From Isoetes taiwanensis (lineage: Eukaryota > Streptophyta > Lycopodiopsida > Isoetales > Isoetaceae): DNA of 64,000 nucleotides. A program made the translations under genes and the position numbers. Under the pieces are notes generated by a model. The model did not search any database, was not told where the DNA came from, and saw nothing but the letters and a program-made list of their open reading frames with translations. The stretch covers positions 4,127,815-4,191,814 of the forward strand of contig JAJEKV010000066.1 in the NCBI GenBank assembly GCA_021234155.1, written 5' to 3'. Of the stretch, positions 22,750-35,085 are shown in pieces (position 1 is the stretch's first letter; every line of letters starts with the position of its first letter).

Positions 22750-23787
22750 TGACAACACTGCTCACATGGCTGGCAGAGGACTCAGGTTTGCATGTCTGTT
22801 TTTTTTTCCTTTTCGTACTTTTGTAGTGTAATTCTAACACTCTTCTTTCTTGCAGACATGGAAGAAGCGAAGTGATGCAGTTCTCGGGCTATCCTTTTTT
22901 TTTTTTTGGTTAAAGAGTTGTGATCATGCCTCCGGACTTTATTGTGTAAAACATACTGTGAAAAGCCTTCGGGCATCTGATTACAAGCCTCCGGGCTCCT
23001 GACATGTAAATGAATCCAATTTTTTGAATGAATTCGAATTTTCGTCTCTCCAAAATTTTGTCTCTTCAAAATTTCGTCTCTCCAATTATCTCTCAAAAGT
23101 CCGGAGAACACTATAAACCAACCGGTTGAAATTGCATATTTTTCTGTTCGATTAGTGTATCACAGGAATTTTTCTGGCATATTTTTCTTTAGTGTATCAA
23201 TGGAAAATTTCAGGCTCTAAACATGAGATATCCGATTGGTCAAAGTAACCATAGAAAATTTTCTGATAGGACATAAAAAGTTTCCCCAACGCTTAAAATC
23301 AATTTTAATTGAAGGCTGTAATTTAGCCTTCAGAACAGGAAAAGACATATAAAATATCTAAATTATGATTTTCCATCAATTTTAGCCTAATCAAAACACC
23401 TGGGTTTATTTCATGCTTGCAGGGCAGTTTTCTCTGCTCATATTGGACTCAAAGGGCAGGCCTTGCATGAAAAGGGCATTGTCGATATTGGCAAGGAGTT
23501 CAAATCCCTAACCAAAAAAATTCTGGGCAGTCCAGAGCATAACAATGGACATGCGCAGACAAAATGGAGTAGCCGAGCTTGTTTTTTTGCACCATTGGTT
23601 TAGTATTAATTTCATTCATGATCTTCAAGTAACTTAGGCTTCGTTTAAACCATCCTCAACCATTTTTTATGGAATCGGGCATAAACTTCTGTAAGGATTG
23701 AACCATCTGCCAATTTTTCCTCGCTTCCTGCAGTTATTACAGATTCAAAGGTCTCCAGATGATTCTTTCCTGAGGAATATACTACGC

Positions 23788-24520
23788 AGTGATTCCACAG
23801 AGAATATTATCGTACGCGGTAAATCCACGGGGGAGAATATTACGGTATATAGTGATTCCATGGGGGAGAATATTACTATGTAATTCTGCTCAGGATAATC
23901 TTACCCTGGATTGAGGGATCCCGGAGGTGTGATCCCGGAGGATTCGCATCCCGGGAGGGCGTGTGATCCCGGGAGGGGATCCGTAGATTAATCGCCGCAG
24001 CTTAAAGGCTCTGCGCTTGTCGTAGAGGCCATTTTTGGCAAGATTGAGGCAACCATTCTTTGCGGGGCTTCGCCTCCTTCCTCCTCTCACGATACACGAT
24101 CCTATCCTCCCACCGATTCCGACACACCCTAGCACAGCCATCCGATTTGGAGGAGAATCGAGCAAGAAAAAGCCACACAAAAACTTCCCCGATTTTCCTA
24201 TAAGGGTTCGGTTTTTGTGCGATTCTTTGCTTGAGGGGGATCCCGCCCCTCCCGATCACACATCCTCCCGGGATCGCCCCTCCCGGGATCACACCTCCGG
24301 GATCCCTCAATCCAGGGTAAGATTATCCTGAGCCATGTAATTCCACCCAGTAGGATCAATTCCATGTGATTCCATCGCGTAGAATAAAAGGGTGGTGATT
24401 TCATCTAGCAGTATTTTGCAAATGTGATTCCGCCGGAAAGCATAAAATGGAGCCTGTCAGGTATGGATAAGGGGGCAGGAGGGTACGAATAACGGGGCAT
24501 AAGGGTTCGTGATTCCGCGG
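23788..24520 (+). repeat. Degenerate ~30-bp repeats with GTGATTCC...GGGAGA core
   Basis: Units such as GTGATTCCACAGAGAATATT, AAATCCACGGGGGAGAATAT and GTGATTCCATGGGGGAGAA follow each other at 23,790-23,880. Related GTGATTCC units recur after the MITE at about 24,365-24,510. The MITE at 23,887-24,334 therefore inserted into a short minisatellite. Confidence 0.6.
23887..24334. mobile_element. Mutator-type MITE with 9-bp target duplication
   Basis: A 448-bp element whose ends are inverted copies: GCTCAGGATAATCTTACCCT and the following bases match the complement of the right end for at least 50 bp, differing at the outermost base. ATGTAATTC flanks it on both sides (23,878-23,886 and 24,335-24,343), a perfect 9-bp duplication typical of Mutator-like elements. 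The inner parts of both arms carry repeated GATCCCGG(G)AGG motifs. The 24,000-24,235 core has different base use and could be captured host sequence (Pack-MULE style), but no protein is recognised in it. There is no transposase, so the element is non-autonomous. Confidence 0.85.
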
Positions 24521-24524
24521 GAGA

Positions 24525-25034
24525 GTAGTCACCACCGCAACGGAATCACCAAAATCGGGGTAAAGCTATTTTCACCCCCATAATGCACCCCCTTTTTTTC
24601 TCATTAATGTTCTCCAAAATACACCCTATCTTTACCCCTTAAAACATCGTACGTGTAGTTGTTTAATAAAGCATCTAATGGGATTATTCAAAGGCATCTT
24701 CTTAAAGTAATTATACCTGTTAAGATTAAAGATAAGATAAACACCCCTAGAAGAATGCGAAGGTGTTTTATTTATTCGATCACAAGTATAATTTTAAACA
24801 TAACAAGAGTATTTTAATCATTTCTATATTAAGTTGTAACAGCATAAGTAAACATAAACCATAAGAATGTTGGCAAGATGAGAAGTTGGAATGCCATTAT
24901 CAACTCTCATATGACAATAATACAATCATGAGAAAGTTGGAACCAAGTAGCAAAATTCAACACAAACTGGCCAACCAGGAGTACTGATGTTCCTTAATAA
25001 CCAAGCAGGAACATGTTTATTAAATGGAAGCTCA
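24525..25034. other. No gene seen
   Basis: AT-rich sequence between the minisatellite and the 3' end of the root-cap-family gene. It probably includes that gene's 3' UTR on the minus strand. Confidence 0.4.
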
Positions 25035-25961
25035 TCAGAAAGAGAATCCAAAGGAACTGCCTGGGAAAACCTTGCGCGAATAGCCCGAAAGAACTTCCAC
25101 AAACTGAGAGCTGCCAGATTCAAAATTAGGATCATATCTTGAGAAACTACAATCAGAATAAAGTATGCCAGAAGAGACATAATCATCTAATCTTCCATCC
25201 AAATATCCATCTGCATTCAACCCTTGAACTTGTTGAACTAGCAAAAGATCACGCCAAGCAGTCTTATAATTGCCTCCATGGATCCTGCCTTTAGAGTTTA
25301 AAAACGTCTGCCCTAGAATTCCATGCACAGATGATGATAGCTTGGCATCCACAAATTCAAGAGATAAATGGAAGAGAGCATTGCCTTTTTTCCTCAGGTC
25401 TGGATTTTATGGATTGCCCTTAATCACAATGGTAGCAGCTTCATGTAGTTTTAATGTGTAAGTATCATGTGGAATGATGGCATCCCTTTGTCTTTCATCA
25501 TATGAAATAGCCATCCTGTTATCTGCAGATTTATATGCCTTTCCTAATGCTAGCTCTATGTTCTCACCATCTGCTTCAATTTCTCTTATGATGATTCTCA
25601 TCTCAGAGATTTGATCCCCTGATGCTGCAGAGAATATGATTCTGTGATTTCTATATAAAAACCCTAGTGACTTTATCCATGTCTTAGTGTCATTTTTTGT
25701 CTTCCATCCCTGGAGCTGCATGTTGATATGAAAATTAATGCCTGACAACATGCAATATATGGTGTCAGGCTCCCCTGTGAAATCAAAATGAACTCCATCC
25801 CAGCCTGTGAAATGGGGATCTCCAGAAACCCCTGCTAATGCCCTGGATTCAACCCTATAATTATGCAGCACGAAAACAGACACCAGAAACAAATACCCAA
25901 TTACAAAACTCACATGTCCAAATGACGAAAACACATTTGGAAGCGAAGAAATCTTCGGCAT
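25035..25961 (-). pseudogene. Root-cap/LEA-like secreted protein with one internal stop
   Basis: One frame runs from ATG at 25,961 to 25,035 (about 308 codons) with a single TAA at 25,407-25,409. An N-terminal hydrophobic signal (FVIGYLFLVSVFVLH) is followed by VSGDPHFTGWDGVHFDFTG, FHINMQLQG and IKSLGFLYRNHRI; after the stop come HLSLEFVDAKLSSSVHGILG and GQTFLNSKGRI. This order matches the plant root-cap (PF06830-type) family, where a von Willebrand D-like GDPHF region precedes the VDGVLGQTY segment. Family members are extracellular and often expressed in root cap or reproductive tissue; their biochemical role is unclear. The TAA is probably a point mutation or a sequence error, since coding potential continues unbroken beyond it. 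Confidence 0.75.
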
Positions 25962-28627
25962 AATGATTAGAAAGGTGCAAAACAGAGCGAATCTGGTTTA
26001 ATGTGCAGAACAGAAAAAATTTGGTTGATCCTGGGAAAGAACGGTTGGGTATGCCAAGAACATCCCGGCAAGAAGGATTCAAGAGAAACCCAGAAAAAAG
26101 GGCATTGAAGATGAGCAAAAATATGGCAAGAAAGAAGGAGGGGGATCCAAACGTCCAGGAAAACGAATCGGTTCAGCTCTCGGGACCATGAACCCCGATA
26201 AAATAAAAAATGAAGAGGGCGGTTATGCTGGGATTAGATGGTTTTTTTTTTCCCTCTTTTCAAGGGAGCAAAAACAAATAGGGGAAGGAAAAAGTTGGTT
26301 GCCAAGCGACCCCTCAAAGTGTGTGTTAAGTGGGCATGGTGACGTGTGTTGTTTACCATTCCATGTTTAGGTCTTGGTTTTGACTAGGATGGGAGGTCGG
26401 GTCAAGGTGAGGGTCAGCCCTGCCACCAACCTCAGCGAAACGAAATATGTTGTTCATAGGAATATTGCTTCCTAACATCGAACCGTGTTATGTAGGACTT
26501 GATGAGCTAACTTGTTAGGTGCTAAGTAACTGCTTGGGTGAATGCGGCAGCACACAAGGGGCGTTGGCCCCGAGTGGTGACAGTGGTAGAGCTCCCAAGG
26601 GCGGTTTACATGCACCAGCATCGTCACGGCATTGCCCTGTTTTGCATGAAGGAACCTGAAGGAAAGTGCTGACGGCCGCGAATAACGGCCATCCATTTTT
26701 TCACTAATGGCACATGTAAAACGCCCCTAAAGGGCACCACCAGGAACTTCATGCTAAAAACTACTTAAGTTTTTTTGAAAACACATTCTAGGTATTTTAA
26801 GTGGCTTAGTTACTTGGAATGCCATTTCTAGAATGTAGAGGTTTGAGATATCACTTCATTGTGGAAATTAAGTTGTTATACCTACCTTTTCTTTAAGTTG
26901 GCCTTAGTATGCAACCTTAAACATCAAAGGAAGGAAAGATGTTGAAATCACATAGATCTTATTCTATATAGGGACTATATAGGAAATAAATGACCCTTGT
27001 GTGTGCAAATGTTGTTTTGTAGCACATTCTTCTAATGTGGACATCGCACACCTAGCATTCTATAGATAGTAGCCAAATGCAGTAAAGCCTATAATGGGCA
27101 AGAAATGTGCCACATCATGCACTGTATGTATTGATCAAACATTTCAAAGGTTCAAGCTGCAAAAAATATATTGAAGTCCCGTAAATATCGAAGGGGTCAT
27201 GTTATAGCTCGGGAGCATATTCAAACAACGTCATATCATATTCATGATAAAGAAAAGGCAAGTCAATTATTTTTAGAAAACCACATTTTTTACAATCTAA
27301 AGTTGCTAATCATCTGATAATTGAGCTGCTGGGGCTACATAGTTTATAGGCCTTTGGCAAAGTGCTCATACTCTGTGGTTCACAAACTTTTAGCTCAAAG
27401 CTATGATTAATCAAGAGAACTTGAAATGTTTTTAATGTTATCATTGTTTGAAATCATAATTTTTAGCACGCCAGCCTAACTACGACACATCCTCTTCTTG
27501 CAATTCTAGCTTACCCACTTAACGCATCCACCACCGAGGTGGCATTATGAGAAACTATTGGATCTAAGGTCGTGAAAATTAGATAAGCTTGTGGAAAATG
27601 GCATGGAGATGGCATCGGACACGTCTCTGTAGATCGATGGCAGAGACTCTATTGCATCTATATTTCTGTCTAAAGTATGGCCTTTTGTCTTTGCTTTTCA
27701 ATATATCTAGCCTTATAGTGTTGAATCAAAGTAGAAGTCTGGCTCTGGGTAAAGATGAAGCTCTATTTTATTGAATACATGGCTTTTTGCTAGACAAAAG
27801 CTGTGGAGCTTGCTACAAAGGATTCCAAGAAAGATTTGGGTAAATTGTGGTAGTGCAAATCCGAACAATACTCTCTTTTTGCATATGCTTGTTAGCATTT
27901 CGAGGGCAAATCATCTGGTAAATGCATAAATACAAACTATGTATTTAAGGCTATATCTTTCAAAGATATTTGCACTTTTATATCTTATGGCCCCACATCA
28001 TTGCCTTAATCCTTTTGGTCCATGAAATGGATGCCTATGTTATTTTAGGATCTTTCACTCAAAATCTAGAGCAATGTCTTTTTCTAGATTAGTCTTTGAG
28101 AAATGTCATTCTAAGCAGAATGCAGCACAACAATGTCATCGATCCGAGCCATCGGATCGGGATTCTACAATGGGAGGCATACATGTCTCGCATGCATGCA
28201 TTGCATGTATTTTTTGGGCCTTTAATTCATTGGGAAAATCGTTATTTCTTACAGGGTTCTTCATGGGCTTCTCATCGACGCTGTCTCTCTCAGCAATACC
28301 CTTGATTCTCATTTCTGTGAAATCATGCAGCGAAGAAACTTCTCCCTACTCGGCTTGGCCATTTTGACGTCTCTTTCCATTTGATGCTTGTTCTTTCTCG
28401 ACCTTGTCTCTTGTTCGGACAATCCCTTCGAGGAATTCTTCTTAGAGGGTTTTTTCTTCGTTGGTTAAGAGGGTTTTTTTTTTCTCATAGACGAAATTGT
28501 GAACATGATCATGGCATTAACATATACCCAAAGAAATTTGAAATGACCGTTCATGTAAATGGAAGAAAACTTGGCACACATGTATTTAACGAACTACGTA
28601 GAAAAAAACGTGGCAAACTGACATGTT
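25962..28627. other. No gene recognised
   Basis: Immediately upstream of the root-cap-family gene (on its minus strand) lies its probable promoter; no TATA box is obvious. The remainder is AT-rich with short open frames (for example 28,074-28,367 and 28,381-28,659) that match nothing I know. Confidence 0.4.
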
Positions 28628-29125
28628 TCAAAGGATTGATTGCAAGACGTCATCTGTAACTACAGGTTGGATGATGTCAATAGTCAATCTTGGATCTTGG
28701 TTTAATACCTTTGCAAGGACATACATTATATGCTTGCATGGAGTATATTGCTTCTTTGTTGTTCTAGCCTGGAAATCTGCACAGCTGCATGTTGGATACT
28801 TAATGCTTACCTTGTAAGTTTCGTTTGACCTTCTAATATAATATTGAACATGTGAATGAGGTGCGATGACTCTCGTTGAAAGCAGTTCACATTCCAACTG
28901 TAGAGCTTGTTCAAGTCTGATTGCTGCATCCTTTCCCAATTTTGTCCTTCTATTCAGGCATTTTCCAAACTGCTCCATAACTGCCATGGGCTTACTTACC
29001 ACGGGGCAATCATTTTGCACACTAGAAGTTGTAGCATTGCATGAATTGATCCCTCTAATAGAGTAACTTCCTTGCTCGAATATTCCCAACTCTTGACTGC
29101 TTAGATTGATCCCAGTACAGACTGG
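28628..29125 (-). pseudogene. SWIM zinc-finger protein fragment
   Basis: The minus frame is open from 29,125 to the stop at 28,628. Its first internal ATG is at residue 35 of the part counted from 29,089. The end has YKVSIKYPTCSCADFQ followed by PCKHIMYVLAKVL, the CxC...CxH zinc-binding pattern of SWIM domains. SWIM domains occur in plant MULE transposases, FAR1/FHY3 proteins and a family of small SWIM proteins with a downstream RING. The LAKVLNQDPR tail resembles the last group. No RING or transposase core is seen, so this is an exon or fragment. Confidence 0.6.
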
Positions 29126-31785
29126 TCAATCGACAAGTCTAGCTGGCACGTGTACTATATTAATAGAGGAATACCATGTGTGTTGCATATGACCCGGGAA
29201 GAACCAAAATTTTTGTACGACCTCCCTTCCATTTGCTTTCCTTGCCCCTGTAAAACATGGTGCTGCATCCCCTATAAAACATGGTGCTGCAGTGGATTTG
29301 GTTATAATCTTATTGATGTATAAATTACATCCTGCTACCATTCAGTCCCACTCTTCCCTGGCACTTCACTCTACTACCTGGCTCAGTTCTTCTTATTGCC
29401 CACTCTTGGTCAACATATTCCACTTCATCAAATACTATGTGTTGACCGGGTTTTTGGCAAATCCCGTTCAATATAGAAGAATTGCACTCTAAAGGTCTGG
29501 GGGGGAGAAGATCAAGGGTCCTTAGAATCCAGGGCCCATATTAATTTGTGTTAATTGTTAAGCAAGAAGACAAATTCAGTTATGAAGGAGAAGAAGACAA
29601 AAGCAAGAGCATTGATGAGGTGTCAAAAAGAAGGGTCAAGATCATGCCAAGTGTTGAATTTCTATGGAGAAAGGGTAGTGGCAGGCCCAGGGAAGGGAGG
29701 TGGGAGACCTCTTTCCCCATGTGAGATTGCTTGAAGCTTGTATTTTTTACATTCTGGGAAGGGACTCGCAAAGAACACAAAAATCGGCCGACTACCAGAG
29801 AACTTCCTTATCTACAAGCCCAGTCGATGGGAAATGGCTAAATGTCGAGCGACGTTACGAACCACATAGCGAGAGGGAGAGCATGATGACCGCCAACTGC
29901 CGTGAACACGAGACATCAACATGTGGAACTCCTCGGGCAGTTATCGCAGACGAGAGAGGAGCTTTGGCAAGTTAACAAATTAAGCGTGAACAAACTAGAA
30001 AGATGGGGAACACGAAAGCATAATGAGGTATCAATGGGCATGAAATTGATTTCCTGAGAAAGTGAGAACGAGAGAATGAGTCCAAAAAAGACAACACAAA
30101 ATGAGAATGTATCTATTATAAAACCTGTCACAAAAATGTAACGGAGTGTCTAATACAAATACGTAATAACCAGAAAATTGAGAATCAAAGAATATATATC
30201 CCATATAAAATCCATGCCATAGAAACTCAATGAGGTGCCAAATGCCAATAAGTCGGATGCAGATAAAGCAAGTATAAAAGATGTGAAATAAGATATGATA
30301 ATGGGATAAGGCTAAAGCATAAAACTTAAAAAAACAACGAGAAGACATACAATGTAAACTAAACTTGGTCAAATAAAACGTCCTTATAACAAAATGCGAT
30401 ACAACGCATTTGGAAAGCAATCGGAAGATGTTAAATAAAAGAGAAATGGTAGTTTTGAATGAGATGTCATAAGGCAATTTGATAACATGCCGAAATCTAT
30501 GAATAGATGCCCCAGTATAAATAGCACTTACCAGAATGGGAACGAGGTTGATAGCCCTGAGAGCGCAAAGTCAAAGAGGAATGTCAAGAAGAAAAATGAA
30601 ATTGAAGGCAAATCAACTTCCCTAACGAAGAGGTTCACAAGGTGCGAGGAATGTGCGTGAACAAGACTGGGGGAGCGAAGGTGGAGACTAAGACTAGGCA
30701 AGGTGGGGTGGAGTCAGCAGAATAGAAGCGGGCGATAATGCAGCTAATTAATGACGACTTGGAAAAATTGGAAAACAGTTCCTGGAAGTGGAGTTCACAC
30801 TCAAGATCCAAGTGAAGCCCCCGATAATACGCTAAGAGGGTAGAGTAAACAACTGTCAAATATCAAGCTAATTAATTCATACAAAAAAATATGAATAGTA
30901 TATAGTTAAAGCAAGTACCTAAGCTCAAATGACGCGTTTAAGCTCAAATGATGCATTTAAACTCAAATGATATATGATGAGTATGCACACCAAGCTGTAA
31001 ATGCACAGAAGATAAATTCAATAACAAACCTAGGTGCAATAATGGACAACTCGGGACATGTATCCCTGGAGATTTGGCCCAAAAACGAAAAATAAAGCCA
31101 CGACTGTCAACCTCGAGAAAGTACGTAAAAGAAGTATGCAATTCAAAAAAGAATCTAGATCACATGATATGTAATGATAAATTTCAATCCAAGTGGAAGT
31201 ATAGATGCATAAAATGGAATGCAGGATAGGCCAAAGACGTGGAAATAGAGAAGAGCAATAAATAGGGAAATAGTGGATAAAGATTGCCATGACCAATCAA
31301 CACAAGAAAACTTATATGCTAAATACTCTGAACAAGAAATCCCAAAAATAGCTAGATGAAATTCGAAATCAAGATAAATCTACGTTAATAGATTGTAAGA
31401 AATGCAAAGCGTGCCAATTTGCAATATCATCGCGAAGATAGAACATCAAAGAGTGAAAGAGCATCGAAATTCATAGTAGACGCAATGCTGACGTCATGCT
31501 ACATAGCGAGATAGAAAGAGAGAGGGAGAGGGAGAAGGTGAGAGAGGGGCAAAGGAGTAACGTAAAACGAGCGAGAGAAAGATAAAAGATGGTAATCAAC
31601 GACCCAAAAAAGAGGGGATATAGCTTTGTGGTCGGACCCGGATAGTCCATGGCAGATAGGCGGTCATAGGAGATGGGTCACTTCTAATGAACAGAAGCTG
31701 AGGTCAAGGAAAAGGTAATACTTAAATGGAATGGAAAATAGGGCTCGAAAGACTTAAATGGAATGGCAATAAAAAAATCGAAGGG
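29126..31785. other. Gene-free interval, small repeats
   Basis: Contains a 24-bp tandem duplication at 29,245-29,292 (CCCCT(G/A)TAAAACATGG units) and three roughly 20-bp AAGCTCAAATGA units at about 30,921-30,975. Long minus-strand frames near 30.0-30.5 kb are AT-driven and hydrophobic at random. No gene supported. Confidence 0.5.
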
Positions 31786-31834
31786 GAGAGAGAGAGAGAG
31801 GGAGGGAGGGAGGGAGGGAGGGAGGGAGGGAGGG
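31786..31834 (+). repeat. (GA)n then (GGGA)n microsatellite
   Basis: Purine tract directly abutting the left inverted repeat of the Harbinger element. A (GA)n tract of the same strand composition abuts its right end at 34,953. Confidence 0.95.
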
Positions 31835-31898
31835 CTTTCCCACATGATTGACTTTTTTGTGGGAGAGACGATGAGAGGTGATGAGAGTTGCGAGAGGG

Positions 31899-32003
31899 AG
31901 GTGAGAGTGGAAAAAACCCACTCTCACCTTTAATGCCCCGAGAGGCAAATTTTAGCTTAACTGGCGAATGGGCCGTTTCCCATCGATTTTTGCCAGTTAA
32001 GCT
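31899..32003 (+). other. Two subterminal hairpins of the Harbinger element
   Basis: AGGTGAGAGTGG (31,899-31,910) pairs perfectly with CCACTCTCACCT (31,918-31,929). AGCTTAACTGGC (31,954-31,965) pairs perfectly with GCCAGTTAAGCT (31,992-32,003). They lie just inside the left terminal repeat and may be transposase binding sites. Confidence 0.7.
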
Positions 32004-32280
32004 TAACCCCTGCCGGAATGTTTTTCGCTTCCTAAATTGGCCTTCCCCTGTTCCCGCGAATCTCCCCTGTTCCAGCGGTGTTGCAGGTCTTCTTGGCGCA
32101 GATCCGACTGGAGCAAAGTCGATTGAGAATGAGGTAGGCATTATTACTTAAGAATTTTGGATTCTTGCATTCCATTTTAGCATAATTCGATTTCTCTTTT
32201 GTAATGAAGATTGGATGACAGAAACTAGAAACTGATTATTTTCATTGCTTGCAGTTTTCTTAGATCATAGACTTGTAAGT

Positions 32281-33595
32281 ATGACAAGGGCTTCAGATCA
32301 TTCGAAGGCCTTTGTTCCTCCAAGGCGTAAAAAGGAATTTCAGCCAAGAAAACCAAAGAAAATGATCGGATCAGTGTCTGCCCCTGTAATTCATGCACTT
32401 GCTGCTTCAAAAGAACCAAAAAGGACAAGAAGCAGGTCGGATTCCCTGGTAGTTTGTGCTAGAAGGACAAACTTTGAGGCAGGGCAAGTAAGTCAAGACT
32501 CTGTTTCTTCTGGAAAATCCCAAGCATTAGTAGTTATGGATCCAAATTCCGACCCAATGGTGCTGAAAGCAAAGCGTAAATCACCATTGGAATAGTCTGA
32601 TGAAGCCATCATTGTATTATTGAACCATCTAATAGAATTCAAGGCACATGACAATGGTAGCATCAATCTTTCCAATTCCCAACGGAAAGAAATTTTAGAA
32701 AGACTGACCCCCATAGTGCCAGGTTTAGTTGAATTGAGGCAGCTGAAGAATAAATGGGACAAGCTTCAAGCTAAATTCAAGGACGAGAAATATGCCGAAG
32801 ACAGAACAGGGGCTGAGCCTTCTTCTTGGCAGTGGTATGAGAAAATGGAAGAATTGAGAACAGGATGCACGAATCACACAGATCTCCCTGGAGCTGGAGA
32901 TGATGGTGCATTTGGGGAAGAAGCATTCCATGCTGCAGAGATGCATTCATCATACCAGGAGACTTTTATGCCAGAATCATTCTATGATACCTTTGGAACC
33001 AATTCAGCATTCCAGGAAGAACAATTTGAGATTCCAAACACAGAGCCTCCATGTAATAACACAGAACCCCCCGAATCAAACAGTACTCCTACTTCTACTA
33101 ATAAAGAGGGTGTGCATGAGATAAGTCCTAGATCTGCAGCTTGTATGCAGCATGGAGTTGCAGGTAAACCAGTATCGAAGAAGAGATCCAGATTGGCTAT
33201 TGATGAGGACATAGCATCTGGAATCAGTGAAATGGCATCTCGGTTTGGGGAAGCAGAAGACAAGAAATTAGAGTTCATGAAAGATGAATCCATGCGAAAA
33301 ATTCAATTGGTAAAAGAGCTGGAAGAAATGAGATCTTCTCATAGTCTGAAAATTGCAGAATCTATGGCTATCATGACTCAAAGCATTTGCCAAATGACCA
33401 AAGAGACTTTGCTTCAAATTGCAAAACTTTCAGTAACAGGAAAATTGAAGGTACGTTTAGAATTTTTAGTTTTTGCTTTGGTTTTGTATTTTTTTTCTTT
33501 ATTGTTAGATATTGTAGTGTCTTTTTCCTGCAAATCCCATTGGATTTGGCAACATTCTATTCTATAACTGTTAATGGCAGAAATTTGTAGTCTGA
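32281..33595 (+). pseudogene. Harbinger ORF1, Myb/SANT-like DNA-binding protein
   Basis: Start ATG 32,281 follows an acceptor (CTTGCAG near 32,255), implying a non-coding first exon. A basic N-terminal region with RRKKEFQPRKPKK precedes a Myb/SANT-like domain (SDEAIIVLLNHLIEF, LRQLKNKWDKLQAKF, WQWYEKMEEL). A Ser/Glu-rich linker and a C-terminal helical segment (KLEFMKDESMRKIQLVKELE) follow. The reading frame is broken by one TAG at 32,593-32,595, exactly where the first conserved Trp of the domain is expected (TGG to TAG). The main exon ends at a GTACGT donor near 33,451, and a short last exon (33,581-33,595) may finish the protein. In this superfamily ORF1 helps the transposase enter the nucleus and bind DNA. 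Confidence 0.75.
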
Positions 33596-33717
33596 CATAG
33601 AAAGTTGCCAGCAAGTTCACGGCCAGTTATAGTGCAGACTTGGGCATAAAAACTTTAGTCCTCGAAACCATTAGATTTCATGGCAGTAGGCTTACACCTT
33701 AGATGTCATTCAAACCA

Positions 33718-34524
33718 TTATTTCCTGTACCATATGGATTCAGAGGCCAACCTGTTATAAATGTTGCTTTTCCTGAAATGTCCTGAATCATGTACAGATC
33801 CTACTCTAATACAACACACATTGACAAACAATTTACTATGAGTAACACAGCCTTGAAACAGAATAGAATGTCTTTTATTCTTGCTGTAATAGTAATTTGC
33901 ATGATCTTTTTTCTTTGGTTTTCTATACAAATATATGTGGCTGCCATCAACTGCAGCAAACACGTTTGGCAGACCAGTTGCCTCCTTAAATTCTGCTATA
34001 ATGTCGAGTAATCTCTGCCCTGATGGAATAGCTACAAATCTCTTATACAACATGTTCTTGGAAGTCAAAGCAAGTGTGATCTTCCTCACATATTTCTGAA
34101 CTGTGGACTGACCAGCATAAAATCTCCTTCCAACATGTAGAGGAGATTCCCCATGAGCAAGGAAGTAAACTACCATAGCTACAGCCCTTCTTGGCTCTAT
34201 GGGAGCCCTTACTTTGTTGCCTGGTTTTACAATATATGGGGCCAGAAGACCTACCAGCTTTTCGAATGATGATCTTGACATCCTGTAACATTGTCTCCAC
34301 ATATCATCCTCATAAGAGGGCAAGCAATTCCAGGCATGGTTGTCAATGCTATCCCACTGTGTGGTTTGTCTTGGTGCAACCCAAAATCTTCTTGAAGGCC
34401 TCTTTAGTCTGGCTGTCCCTAACAGAATCAAGGTAAATTGACAGCAAGTCATGAGTCGGCTGCTTTCTATGGATTCGGTTTCCATAGCTAAGTCTAAGAG
34501 CTCGGAATCGTGATCTGAAGACAT
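33718..34524 (-). pseudogene. Harbinger transposase (DDE_Tnp_4), C-terminally truncated
   Basis: From ATG at 34,524: an N-terminal helical region (DMWRQCYRMSRSSFEKLVGL, APYIV), an HTH-like part (HVGRRFYAGQSTVQKYVRKI), then the nuclease core with first Asp in VFAAVDGSHIYLY and second in RVGSVHDSGHFRKSNIYN. The frame stops at 33,718 soon after the second Asp. The third catalytic acidic residue and the C-terminal helices are absent from the remaining 120 nt before the ORF1 end. About 268 residues remain of the usual 380-450. Confidence 0.85.
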
Positions 34525-34846
34525 GAGGTGTAGGCAAAACTGCTACAATGCAATGGGAGCATAATAGTGCGCAAGACCATGGCAATCATCCCCAAAATCA
34601 CGGGATCCATATCAAAATCTTCTTAATGCCGGGATATAGCAGAGATTTGGGAAAAAATGAAGGAAAAGAAAACCAATTGAGGCCGAACTGTAGCAGAGAT
34701 TTGGGGAAAATGAAAAAAAACAAAGCCATTTCATGATTCGAAGATTACTTCGCGCCAACAAATTGAATTCCGGCAGGCCGGTGGATTTTGGCGCCTTCGA
34801 TTTCCGGTAACTCAGCAAAACGGTCGTTGTTAAGGCCCGAGAGAAG

Positions 34847-34872
34847 AGCTCCTCTCGAGCTCGAGAGGAGCT
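34847..34872. other. 26-bp perfect palindrome
   Basis: AGCTCCTCTCGAG followed at once by its complement CTCGAGAGGAGCT. It lies 80 bp inside the right end of the Harbinger element. Confidence 0.9.
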
Positions 34873-34881
34873 ATACGTACA

Positions 34882-34931
34882 TTTTTTTATCTCTCGCCGT
34901 ATATGGTGAGAGACAGTGAGAGATAAAAAAA
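34882..34931. other. 14-bp inverted repeat at the right Harbinger end
   Basis: TTTTTTTATCTCTC (34,882-34,895) and GAGAGATAAAAAAA (34,918-34,931) are exact complements with a 22-nt spacer. The right arm overlaps the inner part of the terminal repeat. Confidence 0.85.
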
Positions 34932-34950
34932 TTTCGATCATGTGGGAAAC

Positions 34951-35085
<135 letters not shown>

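Noticed and set aside
30031-30477. 148-codon minus ORF, hydrophobic
   Set aside because: AT-rich composition effect with no motif, and surrounded by gene-free sequence.
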